Origin: Topomyia yanbarensis
Lineage: Eukaryota; Arthropoda; Insecta; Diptera; Culicidae
Assembly: GCF_030247195.1 (NCBI RefSeq)
Contig: NC_080671.1
Coordinates: forward strand, 4,368,501-4,432,500
Length of the DNA stretch: 64,000 nt
Reading direction: 5' to 3'
Part shown: positions 12,080-24,552 of the stretch, piece after piece
How the letters are laid out: each line of letters begins with the position of its first letter
Numbering within the stretch: position 1 is the stretch's first letter
Translations under genes and position numbers: made by a program
The notes under the pieces: model-generated
Told to the model about the DNA's origin: nothing
What the model saw: only the letters and a program-made list of their open reading frames with translations
Databases searched by the model: none

Positions 12080-13470
12080 TATTGTTCCCAAGATCGGGAT
12101 GAATTCTGGAACAGTCACATTTTTACGTTACGAAAACAGGACCATGAACAAAAATTATGTGTTTTGTAATTATGTTTAATTTCGCTTCAGTAACGCCTGC
12201 ATAACGCTTCAATTAGTGGAGATATTTCTTATCATTTCGTAAATTTCTATCGTCGTTTGCACTATGTCAGTGCTAAATAGATTTTCGGTACGTGAACTAC
12301 ACACCTAGAAAAAATAGTGTAAATTTACGTCTCCTGACCCTGACATATACGAGCATCAAAAATGACTTAGTTTTACGTTTGATTTTAATTTTACATGACG
12401 TTTAATTTCGTAAATCATGTAATTTTACTCCACATACAGCGTTTGTTCTGAATGGTAGGAAGTGTAATTTTATGTCATTGCGCATGTAAAGTATACGTTT
12501 CATGTAAAATTAAACGGAACACGGTAATGTTCTGTCATATCGTAAATTACGGTTTGTTGAATTGTGTCATGTTTGCAATTACGTCAACGATAAAATTCAG
12601 ATTTTTTGGTGTGTAGTTTGCAACTTTATGAACAATATTCGAAAAGCTAAACGTTGACTGGTGATTTTTTTCATAGATTTAGGAATCTTTCCACACGACG
12701 TGAACTAATTCATGATTTACATCTTGAACATGATTTAGTTTTCGTGGTTATGAATTAGTTCACAAATTCAAAACGTACTTTCCCGTGAACTATTTCACGA
12801 AACTCGTAATATTATTCATGAATCCTTTCAATAATCGTGTTTCCTAGAACATTAGTTATATCTCACTATTCGTGTTCATGAAATTGGTCACAAAATCATG
12901 GAATGTTATTCGTGAAAACATCAACTAATTCATGATTCCTAGTATAATATTCGCGACTAACCATGCGTGAGCCTGAAATAGTTCACAAAATCATATAATA
13001 TTGTTCATGTATTCACGAACTAGTTCATGATTACTAGTACATGATTTACGATCTATCTTGAGTGCTTGTGATATTTAGAAGATATTCCTAATCAATTTCA
13101 ATTTCATGCAACTCTGTCTTGAAATTTTCACAAAATTTGGATTTTTTCATGAAATATCATATAGCTCCTTGCAACTAGTAATAAGTGCGAGTAGCACTAT
13201 TAGAACATCGTTATTCATTCGAAAAAGGTTAAATTTGATGTTCGAACAAAAAACAAAAACTGCGCAAGGCACTAAATTCATTATGGAACCACAAATCATG
13301 TTCGTGAACAGAAATTACATGACTAAAATATCAAAAATTACGACTAAGATCCTGAAATCATGAACATAAATCACACTACTCTGCTAGAAAAATCCGACGC
13401 CAAACTCATGAATACGGTAGCATGGTAAGAAATTACGAAAATCGTGGCAAAGTTTCTGAATTCATGAACA
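12080..13470. repeat. Dispersed repeat family N, copy 1
   Basis: The stretch from 'aaaatattgttccca' through 'gaattctggaaca', 'acgttacgaaaacaggac' and 'cataacgct' matches 62965 onward with small differences. Downstream it has degenerate units rich in 'ttcatgatt', 'agttcac' and 'ttcgtg', as in the copy at the window end. The copy is interrupted by a TA-flanked MITE at 12300-12613. No coding sequence is visible. Confidence 0.7.
12300..12613. mobile_element. TA-flanked MITE, 314 bp, nested in repeat N
   Basis: It begins CACACCTAGAAAAAAT and ends ATTTTTTGGTGTG. Both ends abut the dinucleotide TA (12298-12299 and 12614-12615), and the sequence is absent from the other copy of repeat N (compare around 63150-63180). 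This insertion polymorphism between paralogous copies supports the boundaries. TA duplications are typical of the Tc1/mariner superfamily. The interior is AT-rich with many 'gtaaattac'-like motifs and encodes nothing. Confidence 0.75.
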
Positions 13471-13722
13471 TCGTTGAACTGCCGGTTCTTTTAGTTGATA
13501 AAGTTTATATAAACCAGCCCGAGCGCAGAAAATTCTCAAGGGGAGGGGGGTTGATTTGTCAACGTTTATTTTAAATGAAACGTACAGAAACCCTCAAACT
13601 TTGAAGACTTTTTCAGAGGCCTAAATCTAGCCTTGTGAACCAAACGACTCATTGGGTAAATGTTTGTTATCGAGAAGGAGTCATCAAAAGACACCGCTTC
13701 ATAGTGGTTGGAAGCCCTAAAA

Positions 13723-14892
13723 ACGTGAACTTAATTCACTAGAAGCCAAACCATCGAATATATTCACAGGGTACCTGTGGAAGAATTGTTCGCATAAATA
13801 TTCCCCACAACCTGATAAAAATTAAAATTAGGCATGAATTACTACGATCAAACTAAAAAAAACTTTTTATACTGACGAGGTAGAAAGTTGGTGTCTTAGA
13901 CAAAGTTTTTGAAATGCTCGTAATGAAGAATTTTTTTGAACTACTTGAACTTGTAGTACTTAAGGTTATCAATTTATAAAGCGTTTTCTATGGCAGCACC
14001 CTTAAATTTAATGTTTTAATACAACTTTTTCCACTGTGACTTTTCGTGCAAACCATGTTCCAAACATTGTTGAAGACTGTAAGTAAAAATACTCATTCGT
14101 TTCAAAGTTATTGAAGATTTTAACACTTTTTACCGTTAATTTCGAAAAATTTAACGAAAAAATCCGAAAAAAAAATTTTTGTTCATTTTATATGGAAAAA
14201 GTAAATAAACATTACAAAGTGAGCTTATCCTATTCATAGGACTCTAGAGTGCCAAGCATCAAACCTTCTTACCTTTATTATGGGTAGTCTGTACTTTGAA
14301 AATAGTGCCTGCTCGTTCATTTTGGTTAGCACCTTTCTCTCAAATACGTAGTTGAAGTTGGTGTAAAAAAATAACTGTAAAACGAATGATTATTTTTACA
14401 AGAGGTGTGCTCCGCGCCGTCGATTTTAGGAAAAAAAAATTACATGCAGTCTTCAACAAAATTTTTACATGCAATCTTCAATAATAATTTAATTTTTACA
14501 TGCAGTCTTCAACAATATTATGTGGTTTTAATTCCTCAACATTTACCTGGAACATCGTTTGCACGAAAAGTCACAGTGAAAACAGTTATATTAAAAAACT
14601 AAATTTAAGGGGGTTGCATTAGATAATGATTTATAAATCGATAACCTTAAGTTCTACAAGTTCAAGTTATTCAACAAAATTCTTCATTATAAGCATTTCT
14701 AAAACTTTGTCGAAGACACTAACTTTCTACCTTGTCAGTATAAAAAGTTAATTTTTCTAGTTCAATCGTAGTAAGCCATGCCTAATTTTAATTTTCATCA
14801 GATTATGGGGAATATTTATATGAACAATTCCACCAAAGACACCCTATGAATATATTCGATGGTTTGGCCTCTAGTGAATTAAGTTCACGTTT
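13723..14892. repeat. Large imperfect palindrome, about 1.17 kb
   Basis: The left arm starts 'aacgtgaacttaattcacta' and the right arm ends with its reverse complement, 'tagtgaattaagttcacgtt'. Further matching blocks run inward, such as 'gaggtagaaagttggtgtctt' against 'gacactaactttctacctt' and 'cttgaacttgtag' against 'ctacaagttcaag'. The arms extend several hundred bp to a centre near 14310-14340. A single-arm version of the same sequence lies inside the element at 41953-42620. No ORF. Confidence 0.7.
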
Positions 14893-16159
14893 TGCCTTTC
14901 CCATATTAAAGAAAGGCTATGCAATCACTGTAAAAATCGACTTTTTAACCGAGGGCCGAGTGTCATACACCATTCGATTCAGTTTGTCGAGATCGGCAAA
15001 TGTCTGTGTGTGTATGTATGTGTGTGTAAGTGTGTGTATGTGTGTGTCATTTAAACTCACACAATTTTCTCAGAGATGGCTGAACCGATTTTCGCAAACT
15101 TAGTTTCATCTGAAAGGTATAACGCTCCCGCTGCTATTGATTTTTAGTTGATCCGACTACCGGTTCCGGAGTTACGGGTTGAAGAGTGCGGTCACACAGC
15201 AAATTCCCATATAAACTGGTACCACCATGATGTTCAAATGAATTAAAACATATTAAAATTGATGTAACATTACTCTAGTTTGCGTGTCTGGATCACTAAT
15301 GATAAATCAAAGCAGCTTTGACCACATCGGCCACCTACGACGGTTCATGACGCCCCCAGGGAACCCGCCAAGTTCCTAATCTAATATCACACCCATTCCC
15401 CAACGAATTCTCTACCGATTTTTACAAGCTTGATTTCAAATAAAAGATACAGTAATACCATTGACTGCTGCTGAATTTCATTCGGTTCTGACTCTTGCTT
15501 CCGGAGTTACAGTGGTGTTAGTAAGGATACACTGGAATTTCCCATATAAATCGGTACAATCGTAATACCTCAGAGGCTAAAATGGTCACCAAATTACTTC
15601 TAATCGCAGATCTAGATCACTGATTGCCAATCAAACATTCTTTGAATATATTGTCTACTATAGACGATTCCGGAAGTCCGGAATTCTGGGCATATTCCAC
15701 AATTCGGTGATGACTGAACCGATTTTCTCAAACCAAGTCTCAAATGGAATGCAAAATATGCAGTTGAGTATCGCGTCGCCGCCCCTCCCCCCCGCCTTGC
15801 CCTTACACCTTCCTCCTTCATCACTCCCCTCCTCTTGGACCACCCTCACGCCCGCATTTCCTTCATCCACCCCGTATACCGAAATAAGATGAAGGATTTC
15901 TAACGCATCCTCCACTCCCACTCTACTAAACCCCCATTCCCTCCACTTTCTTCAAACCCATTCCACCAACCTTTCCAAATTATAATCACATGAAGATAAC
16001 ATTGAACTCATGCTTATTAAGCTAATTAAATATTATTCTTTTGCCTTTCTTATATAGAAAGGTTATGCAAATGCTCCAAAAACCGACTTTCTAACCGAGG
16101 CCCGGAGGGCCGTGTCTCATATAACATTCGACTCAGTTCGCCGAGATCGCAAAATATCG

Positions 16160-16262
16160 GTGTGAATGTATGTGTGTATGTAAGTATGTATGTGTGTATG
16201 TATGTATGTATGTATGTATGTATGTATGTATGTATGTATGTATGTATGTGTGTGTATGTGCG
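16160..16262. repeat. (GTAT)n-rich microsatellite
   Basis: Tandem 'gtat' units with occasional 'gtgt' interruptions, inside the dispersed repeat. The same position in other copies (15000-15045, 30120-30155, 61578-61617) also holds a gt-rich tract, so the microsatellite is a standing part of the repeat family. Confidence 0.85.
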
Positions 16263-17109
16263 GATTTGTTAACAAAATGTACACATCAGTTTCTCGGAGA
16301 TGGCTGAACCGATTTTACAAACTAAGATTCAAATGAAAGTTATCATATTCCCATAGGTTGCTATTGAATTTCATTTTCAACCGACATCTTGTTCCGGATT
16401 ACGAGTTGAAGAGTATGGTTACAAAACAAAATTTGTTGATTTGTCCACATCGGTTTCTCGGAATTTTCTGAACCGATTTTGACAAACTTAATTTTAAATG
16501 AAAGGTCCATCAGCTGCTGTTGAATTTTGTGTGGATCCGAGTTCTGGTTCCTGAATTACAGGTTGATACGTACGATCACGCAGCAAATCCCGATTCTAAC
16601 GAATTCTGCGATGAATGTGAAAAGCTGAATTTTTTCCAAAATGTAAACACAACTGTTGAATTTGTAAATCTAGGTCCCCAACAGTCATTCAAAGTCTCTT
16701 TGGCCACACTGGCCACCATCGACGGATCCGGAAGCATTCAAATTCAGAATAACGGTTATATTGGTTTCTCGAAAATGGCTAGACCGATTTGATCAACTTA
16801 GTCTCAAATGAAAGGTGTTGCGTCCCCGGAAACTGATATTAAATTCCATCTCCATCCGACTTCCGGCTCCGGAGTTACGGGTTGTGGAGTGCGATCACAT
16901 AGAAAACTCCGATTAAAACCGATACCGCGATGAATGCAAAAACGTTCTCTTATATATACTTACCAAGTGTAATAAGAATGAAAGACATTTCCATAATGTT
17001 ATATTGTACGAACCAGCTATTAAATCATAGTTTGGAGAAATGAGAAAGGCACAATTGCACCTCTAGGTGGATTAAAACAGGTTTTTGACACTTCCGACCA
17101 CTGTGCGCA

Positions 17110-18055
17110 GCCTGGTTCGTGGTGGATTCGGATTGGTTTGTAGTAGTTGTTAAGCCAACCGACTAAACCTCTTCTATTTCGCAATCCTCATCCATCCGGG
17201 GCAACCGTTAAGTACTGCTTTAGTAGGGATTGTGTTCTTGCTTATTTTGTTTTGTGTTAATCGTCATATTTATATCCATGACTACTTTTCCTTATTTGCT
17301 GTTTAACCTTCGCGATATATCTGACCTGCTCAGGTCTGCTGCAAATATCGTCACCTGTTGAGACATGAACCGATCCGGAGGTGTCGACCATAAGGATTTA
17401 CATCTGTTTACAACTACCTTCGCCGGGCTTCTTATTCTTCTTGATGATAGCCGTTCCTATTTATCTGCTAGCTGTTGTTCAGAACTTCTCGGCGGCGGTA
17501 TTTCACAATATACCGATGCCCATTTTCGCGATCCATTTCGCTGTCACTCCAACGGAATAATCATCGGCGGTAAAATTTCTCTAGACAACGATATCCCGAT
17601 TTTCTCCAACTTCGTGTTTTTCCTTAGCTGCCGTTGCTAGCCCGCTGATCGACATCTGCTGTCTGCTCACTACTGTTGCTAATATCGAAGCTTGTCGAAA
17701 CGTGAACCGATCCTTCAGAGAAGTCGTCCAACTTGACATACATCCCTTTTCAGCCACCTTCGCAAAGTTGCGTCCTTGGTTTCTTCATTGACTTGTCTCT
17801 AGAGTGACCGAACTCAAATGACATTTTATGTGTCAAAATGGTTTGCAGTATATTTGTTTCCTGAACAGGAAGTTGATAAATTTTCAAAAGTAATTCAAAA
17901 CACTCCCGGGGGGGGGGGGGGGGTTGAACCCTTTAACCCTCCCCCCTTTCGCCCGGACCTAACCAATGTATCACCAACTTATGAAAAGAATCAAAACAAA
18001 AACGAAATATGACCAGGGAACAACCAGAGTAACCCAACCAAACATACGAATGTAA
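17110..18055. other. Intergenic stretch, no recognised gene
   Basis: It contains a duplicated local motif: 'aacatatcgtcacctgttgagacatgaaccgatcc'-like sequence near 17345 and a diverged version near 17690 ('gaagcttgtcgaaacgtgaaccgatcc'), about 340 bp apart. It also has a 14-G run at 17909-17922. The 91-codon frame at 17365-17640 matches no family. Confidence 0.4.
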
Positions 18056-18059
18056 CACC

Positions 18060-18240
18060 ATGTATATTTTTGGCGCGAACTAGTTTTTCGAAATCACTAA
18101 TAGCTTCATGAATACGAGGTTTATTATTCATACTTTCAGGAACTTTGTCAGGATTATCGTAAATGATCAGTTCACGAAACCGTGATTTTGTTATGAATTT
18201 ATGAACGGGTTTTTAGTATTGAAAATGCTTTACTTCACTA
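18060..18240. repeat. Fragment of dispersed repeat family N
   Basis: Motifs such as 'tcatgaatacgagg', 'gttcacgaaa' and 'atttatgaac' resemble the downstream part of the repeat at 12080-13470 and 62965-64000. The fragment is short and diverged. Confidence 0.4.
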
Positions 18241-18779
18241 TATGGGGCAGGCACTAGGTGTAAAACTAAAATTTAAAATCCGTTCCGCGTCACGAAAATG
18301 TGGCATAATTTTTAACGATTTTAGCGCTGTTAATTGTTGATAGATTTGCGTCATTTATATACCAATCGATTCAGAGAAGTCCAACTTAAAAAGGATTGCA
18401 ACTTTAAATTGGTAATTCAACTGTACACTATTGAAAAATCCTTATTATTGTAAATCCATTGAGAAAATGTAAGAAAACAGACAAAGTTTTCACTTACGTT
18501 TTGATTATTGTTGATGAATTTTCGTGATTCGAATAACAATCGATTCAGAATTGCCAGTAAAAAAATGTTATCAAATTTAACTGTGCATTTTATTAGCACA
18601 CTATTAAAAAATCCTCAAATCTGCAAAAAATAGGGAAAACATATTCAATTTTCACAAATTTGCGCAACACTTTCCCTAACCCAGACCTCATCTCGACACT
18701 CATAAACGTCTTTCACATTTCATCGCTTGATATAAAAGGAATGTTGCTAATAGAACGAGGTAGGTTATCGCTACTGCTG

Positions 18780-19060
18780 GTGGTAGGATATCTGTTATAT
18801 CATTCATTTGATACGAGCCACGAAAGTGTGTACGTGTGTGTAGCAGAAGTGAATCGCCGGCAAGGTTCCAATCGCTTCAAATGATTCTCGTCCCGTATCA
18901 CAAAACATTGTTATCAACAAACCGTCCTTATTAGGACGAATACATAATGGAAAAAGAATTCAATTAGAAAATTCCTTTTATCAACTTGTATTAAGTTTGC
19001 GCTTGTTAATTCTGTAGCATTGTCAATGAATCATAATACAAACAAAATCTTCAAGGAAAT
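18780..19060. repeat. Direct repeat, left copy
   Basis: Diverged copy of 20315-20660. Shared blocks include 'cttattaggacgaatacata' (against 'cttataaggacgaatacata'), 'caattagaaaattcctttta' and 'cttgttaattctgta'. The two copies flank the GC-richer block at 19230-20195. Confidence 0.6.
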
Positions 19061-19236
19061 CAGTGAATGTGGCAACCCTGCCACTTGTTACCGTTGACAC
19101 CTGAACAATGTCTCAGATCCACATTGATAGCATTCATATTTTTGATAGTATAATTAATAAATTTATAATTTTGTTATCTTTCTAACAAAAAAAAACTATT
19201 AATTAAAAATATAGAATTTAAGATTTTTTTCTAAAG

Positions 19237-19359
19237 TTGTCCACCCCTGATAACAATCAATTCTACTATCATCCCACCGACAATGATTGTGTAAACCTAG
19301 ATGAACGGGCAAAATTATTCGCACCGCAGAACCGCTGTTTCCGAATTTGGCAAAGGACG

Positions 19360-19437
<78 letters not shown>

Positions 19438-20195
19438 AGGAGAGGAAAGGTGATTAAAACTGGGAGTCGTTGGAAGCCTGCGTAAAGAGATGGACGTAGA
19501 CAGTCGGTATCGCGAGTAAAAGAAGTTAACCCCGAAAATCGTGAGATACCGGTGGAAAATTTCGACAAGAGGACCATAACGACTGTGGTGAAAATTTATT
19601 GTGTCTCGGAAGTAAGTCTCCGTTCCTTCGAAGCCAGAGCCAACTTAGTAGACAGCGGGGTTCGAAGGAGGTTACCCTGCACCACCACGTGTGTTACGTC
19701 ACATCTGCACCTCCGATCGCTGATAAGGATCCAACGATTAATACTTCTGCTGACAACCGAAGTTTATCTGGCCGGTCCGTGTCAGCAACGAAGAGAACAC
19801 CTAGTCGTCAAAGGCGGTGCTGGTGGCCGGTAAGACATACGATATCGCCGTGCCACACGCTTTTGCTGAGTGCGGGAACGGACGTTTATGAGGTTCGGGT
19901 CCAGCACCGATACCAATGAGTTCCCCCGGCGTCTGCGAGCACCGTGGATAGAGCAACCGTTAATCAGCACCGGTGTTCGTCATGTAAGACTATTAAATAT
20001 ATAGGTTAAAATGTATTTCTCTTGTTTTGTATAACTTTTTCACTGAGCCTTATATCTGTCTTAAATGTCGATCTGTTTCTTTCGTCAGAAGTGCTATCAG
20101 GTAAGTCAAGGTTGTGAGTCTTCCCTTGAGCAGTGTGAAAGCCGACCCTGGGTGAAATAAAACCCGATTGAGCTAATCGCATGTTACACACTAAG
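19237..20195. other. GC-richer block, gene-, solo-LTR- or leader-like, unresolved
   Basis: This block stands out in composition and contains a long (GA)n run, several CG-rich segments and a polyadenylation-like 'attaaatatata' near 19991. It begins 'tgtccacccc' and a possible end is 'gttacaca' near 20190, a TG...CA pattern that a solo LTR would show, but no matching target duplication was found. It lies between two diverged direct repeats. The longest plus-strand frames (93 and 106 codons) match nothing known. It could also be a non-coding exon. Confidence 0.25.
19362..19434. repeat. (GA)n microsatellite
   Basis: An almost perfect run of about 36 GA dinucleotides. It produces Arg-Glu and Ser-Leu repeats in several frames, which are artefacts. 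GA tracts can bind GAGA-type factors in insects, but nothing else here shows regulatory use. Confidence 0.95.
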
Positions 20196-20314
20196 CGAAA
20201 GCCACACCAAAAAGAATGATGAATATATTTTTATTTGTCGTACAAAAGGATGGTCTTCGATCTACACCAAAAAGTTCTTAAAAGAGATCACCTTGTTTCA
20301 CAAAGTGCTCATTT

Positions 20315-20660
20315 GACATGAGCGGCGAAAAAGGAATATTCGTGTGTGTGTATGCAACAGAAGCGAATCGTCGGCAAGCTTCGAATCGTATCAAAGGATT
20401 CGCGCTCAATATGACGAAACATAATTATCAGCAAGCCGTTCTTATAAGGACGAATACATAATGGAAAAAAAATCAATTAGAAAATTCCTTTTATTAATTT
20501 GTATGTAGTTGTTAATTCTGTACCTTTTACAGTGAATCATAATATAAACAAATATTCACACATGATGCAAAAATCCCTTTTATTAGCTTGTCTTAAATAT
20601 GTGCTTGTTAATAATCAATTCTGTATCTTTACCAGTAAACAATGTCATTAAAAGTAACAA
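20315..20660. repeat. Direct repeat, right copy
   Basis: Diverged copy of 18780-19060. Within this copy the segment 'tcccttttattagcttg...cttgttaat' is itself repeated once (about 20488 and 20573), so it is slightly expanded relative to the left copy. Confidence 0.6.
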
Positions 20661-21865
20661 CGTAATGTTTGTGTGCCCTGAAAAATAATGCGATATTGAT
20701 GCGATGATGGTTTTCTATTGACAAGGGACAAAAAATGGCAACCATATAATAGATGGATAGCTAATCACTTTTCACAAAAACTGTAATAAATTTAGTTGCC
20801 GTTCAATCGAATACCTGTCAACAGCATTAAAATCAAGGAAAATTTCTTCGACTCCTTTGACACAAAAGAGGATTTTAGCAATAAACAACATAGGAATCAT
20901 GTGATACACCATATCAACTTGCCCCAAACTTGAGTGTACTAATTTGCCCCAGGCCTATACATGTTTGCGATAAGGGTCCGCCTAAAGGGACATATGGAGC
21001 ATTTTCGAGAGGGCTCCGTTGCATACACCCTACGCCATTAGGATGTTCTGATACACCTGGATCGGAATCGACCCCCCCGCCCCCTCCCCAGATTTTCAAT
21101 AAAAGATATGTTGACTGTATTAACATACTCCGTGTATCAATCTGCTCCAATCTCCTCTTAAATTTTCCCAAAAATACAATTTTAAGGATTGCTTTATCTC
21201 GCCCAAAATATTGACCAAATGCTAATGCTTCTTTATAAAAATTAAGTAAAATTAGGAAAACGTTTAACAAACTCGCAAATAACTCTAACAGGTGGTTTAG
21301 TTTTGTCAAAGACTGTCGAATTTCTAGAGTTTCGCGATTTGATATATGTATAGTGAGCGTTAAGAAAATAAATGTAAGATCTGACGGTAAATAGCCCAAC
21401 ACCCACATAGCACGCAGCCATCCATAATATGCTGTTTCCACTACCCACCACTGCCAGCACATATCGAAGAAAGTAGGTATTTCTATTCCATCATGAGGTA
21501 GAATATTTTATAGAGGTGAAAATGGAGCTTAGGATTACGGAAGTCACCTCTTTAGTAGCAGCACATATCAGCAGAAACATTTTTTTGTAGAACAAACAAG
21601 GTTGGAAGTGACAGCGTTGGAATTAAGATTCCCGTGTATATGGAAAATGAAAATATAGAGGCAAGGACACATAAGCTATCAACGTATACCCCCATGAATC
21701 AACTGCAAGCAATACTATGTTCCATGATTGGTAGAGTCCTACGTGCAAGTACTGTAATCAGATGGTACACCATGAGCAACCTTGTATGGATGATAATAAG
21801 CAGAATGTATCGTAAGTGCAAACTGCAAGGAAGAACATCTAATCGTGAGCACAGCATTACCGATT

Positions 21866-22560
21866 AGGGGCCATTCATAAATGACGTAGCATTTTGGGGG
21901 GGGTAGGGAGGGTATACTAAATTTGTGACGAATTGTGACGAGGGGGAGGGTAGGGTCAAAAGTTGTGCGACCTAGCATTAAGTTTAAAACCCATTGTTTA
22001 CAGACAACAATTTAAAGATACTCCATTCCCAAGAGAAATGAATTTAAATTCAAACAAGTTACTTTTGATGCGGTTTTTCATGAGGTATATTACGATTCGC
22101 GGAATTACAAGTTCGCAAAAATACGAAAAGATTTTGTATGCGGATTTAACTTGCTACATTAGTTAGTTAATGTTACTAACTAGTAGACTTAGTTTGGAAG
22201 CTGAATTAAATTTTCACTTCGGATTCGACCAAACAAAATTTAGTAATTTAGATGAACGTATGCTACTTAGAATCATTGGCAGCTGCAGGATTGTGAACTG
22301 AGAGAACTTCATGCTCCCCTTGACATATAAAATTCAAAACAAAACTATCAACACTATATTTGTCATGAAATGGGCTTATTTTGCCCGCGATTTGCTCTTA
22401 TAATGAAAATGTTGATAAAAATCGTCAAACATTTTGAAAGGACATGTATTTAAAATAATTGAAAAACACATGTAACTTATTTTCATCCCTGGCCGCTTTG
22501 CATGGGACTAGGGGGAGCGGTTAGGTAAATACTACGTTATTTACGAGGGGGAGGTTAGAA
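21866..22560. mobile_element. MITE-like repeat with 'ATAAATGACGTAG' ends
   Basis: The left end has 'cataaatgacgtagcatttt' followed by a G-rich tract, and the right end has the inverted 'aaatactacgttatttacg' flanked by 'agggggag'. The ends form an imperfect inverted repeat of about 20 bp. A further end-like fragment lies near 23690-23760 ('caaatgacgtagc', 'ctcgtagcatttggtcac'). Such cataaat(g/t)acgta ends are frequent in mosquito repeats. Target duplication not resolved. No ORF. Confidence 0.45.
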
Positions 22561-22569
22561 TTTTGTGAG

Positions 22570-24540
22570 TCACAAAATTCCAACCCAGTGACAACTTGAC
22601 AGATAGTGTTTCATATATGTACCACCGATTTGATTGTGGCGCTAGTATGCCTTGTCTGTACGAGTACCACGAACAACAAAAAGAAAAAGTTTCAAGAGAA
22701 AAGCGTCTTTCGTTACGTGTGTTATGAACGCCGTCAATGTGGCTAGAACGACATTTAGAAAAAGCGTAGTCCAAAATGTGGATAAAGAAAACTATTAATA
22801 GAGAATAAATTTATTACTAACTGGAAACCGTCAGCAAAGTTTTACATAAATCTTATTATAAATTTAGCTGGAAGTTGCTGTATTTAGCAACCGGCTCTTT
22901 TCCTTCCTAAAAATGGTTTGTTTTTCTTGTTGTGTAAAGTTTGTAATCGGTAAGTCATTGGTCCTTTTTCCTCGAGAAATATAAATGAAACATTTTGGCC
23001 AATGAAAGTAAATCACCAAGCTTAACAATTCGTGAACATCATCTTGTTTCAAGTTCATTAAAAATGTCAAGAATTCTAGTATTATGATCGGAAAATAAAC
23101 AATATATGTACGATTTTCTACACATTTTGCACAATTGCTTTTGAATAGAATTTGTGTGCTTTTATTAGAATTCTGGCAGCAAATCAGTAGTGCTCAGGTT
23201 CAGCAAGAATGCTGCCAGGAATGTACAATTTTGTTCGACTCCTGCCAGAGTTTTGTTCGACTTTTGCAATAATTCTGTCCAGAAGAAATTGCGATGGTTT
23301 TGGTACGGATCTCTTCAGAATTATTCTGGCATTTTACTCGGCTCCTGTCTGATAGAAACCTAACGGAACGGCATCTACCGGAGGATTTCATATCTGGAGA
23401 GATGTTGATTCGATCCGGAAGATTTTCGGAAATTCCAATTCCATCTTCTTGTATTTCCAAAAATTGATTCATTTTATTTTGGATTTTTAAATTCAAAACG
23501 GAATCTATGTTTCTGTTTAGGCATGGTGGAATAAATATTTTTACACATATGGAAAATAGTAAATGGGATGCGCCTTTTTCAAATTTTGCTTTATTCGAGC
23601 CGCCATGACATCACCAAATCACCACAAAATTTTCTTATGAGTTCAATATATGGGAGCTGTCAAGTTGTCCCCGGGTTGCAAAATTCTAACACAAATGACG
23701 TAGCTTTTTTCGGCGATATTTGACCCCTCCCTCCCCTCGTAGCATTTGGTCACAAATTGTCTATAGGCAGAATAGTTCTGTAAAAAAACGTGTCGCCATG
23801 AACCAATCTTCCGTTCAGTCTGATCTGGAAAAGCCGGAAGACGCAGTCTAATTTTGAAACGAAAATTCTCGTTGAGTTTCAAAAAACAAAGGGTGGCCAG
23901 TTGTTTATGATTTAATGACAGAAATAGAGAGTAAGAGGAATATTGCTACGGTTTGTGGGACGGTGGGTTTGTTCATTATCAGTCTTTTGCCTAAAAATTG
24001 GTCCCTTCAATTTGGCGACCAGCTTAAGATGATGTTCAGTTCATTCCTTTCCAAAAGAATTGAGAATTACTTTGAAAAGGAACTCCCTTTCATTCATTCT
24101 CTTTGAAGAACTAGTTCTCCTGAACCGTTTGCGAACCCATTGCTCATCTCTATGAACGATGATGAAATTTATGTGAATGATAAGACAAATATATAAAAGT
24201 GAATGTTCCCCAAGATGCAGTAGGCGACCAAAAAAGTGTTTTCCCGCCGCGAAAGAAGCGCTCAAGAAAATTGCGTGTACGAAATCCGACGAACACTCAA
24301 GAAGATTTGGCTTTATTTCTCGTTACATGTTGTAAATATATAAAAGACCCACGGCTCCACTAAATCATCGCAATAAGCCGTGCCGAGTAAAAAATAGCGG
24401 CTTGATACAAGAACGGTGTAATTAACTTCACAATTCACCACGTCTTATATATCAACCGTGTTGAGAATTAATTTCCAAAATTCGACGCTTTTTAGTTTAC
24501 TTATTTTCTAAATCATACATAAGAAATATTTTGCCAGAAA
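22570..24540. other. AT-rich stretch without recognised genes
   Basis: It includes a Gln/Leu-poor region with repeated 'gttcgactcctgccaga'-like motifs near 23200-23270 and a fragment of the 'caaatgacgtagc' repeat near 23690. No ORF with family resemblance. Confidence 0.35.
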
Positions 24541-24552
24541 GGCGTGCCCCCA

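Larger units (their letters stand above)
13700..17105. mobile_element. Composite element with CACAGTGG-type ends (possible Transib-like)
   Basis: The left end reads CATAGTGGTTGGAAGCCC at 13700. The right end ends in CTTCCGACCACTGTG at 17105, whose reverse complement is CACAGTGGTCGGAAG, so the two ends are inverted repeats. Inside are a large palindrome (13723-14892), then non-coding repeat units marked by 'atggctgaaccgatttt' at about 15073, 15706 and 16300, a (GTAT)n tract, a C-rich tract near 15780-15980 and a tail 'gagaaaggcacaattgcacc' at 17042. A second head ('gcctttcttatatagaaagg') at 16040 suggests two units joined or one nested in another. The flanking 5-mers are cgctt and cgcag, only 3 of 5 alike. 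No transposase ORF. Confidence 0.45.

Noticed and set aside
19237..19577. Frames with Arg-Glu and Ser-Leu runs
   Set aside because: Translation of the (GA)n microsatellite.
19237..20190. Solo LTR bounded by TGTCC...TTACACA
   Set aside because: No matching short duplication at the two ends, so it was left as an unresolved block.
20914..21462. 182-codon minus-strand frame with hydrophobic segments, faintly like an insect odorant receptor (LPSDLTFIFLTLTIHIS)
   Set aside because: No second conserved receptor region, no splice signals, and the tail runs into a G-rich repeat-like sequence. The resemblance is too weak to call.
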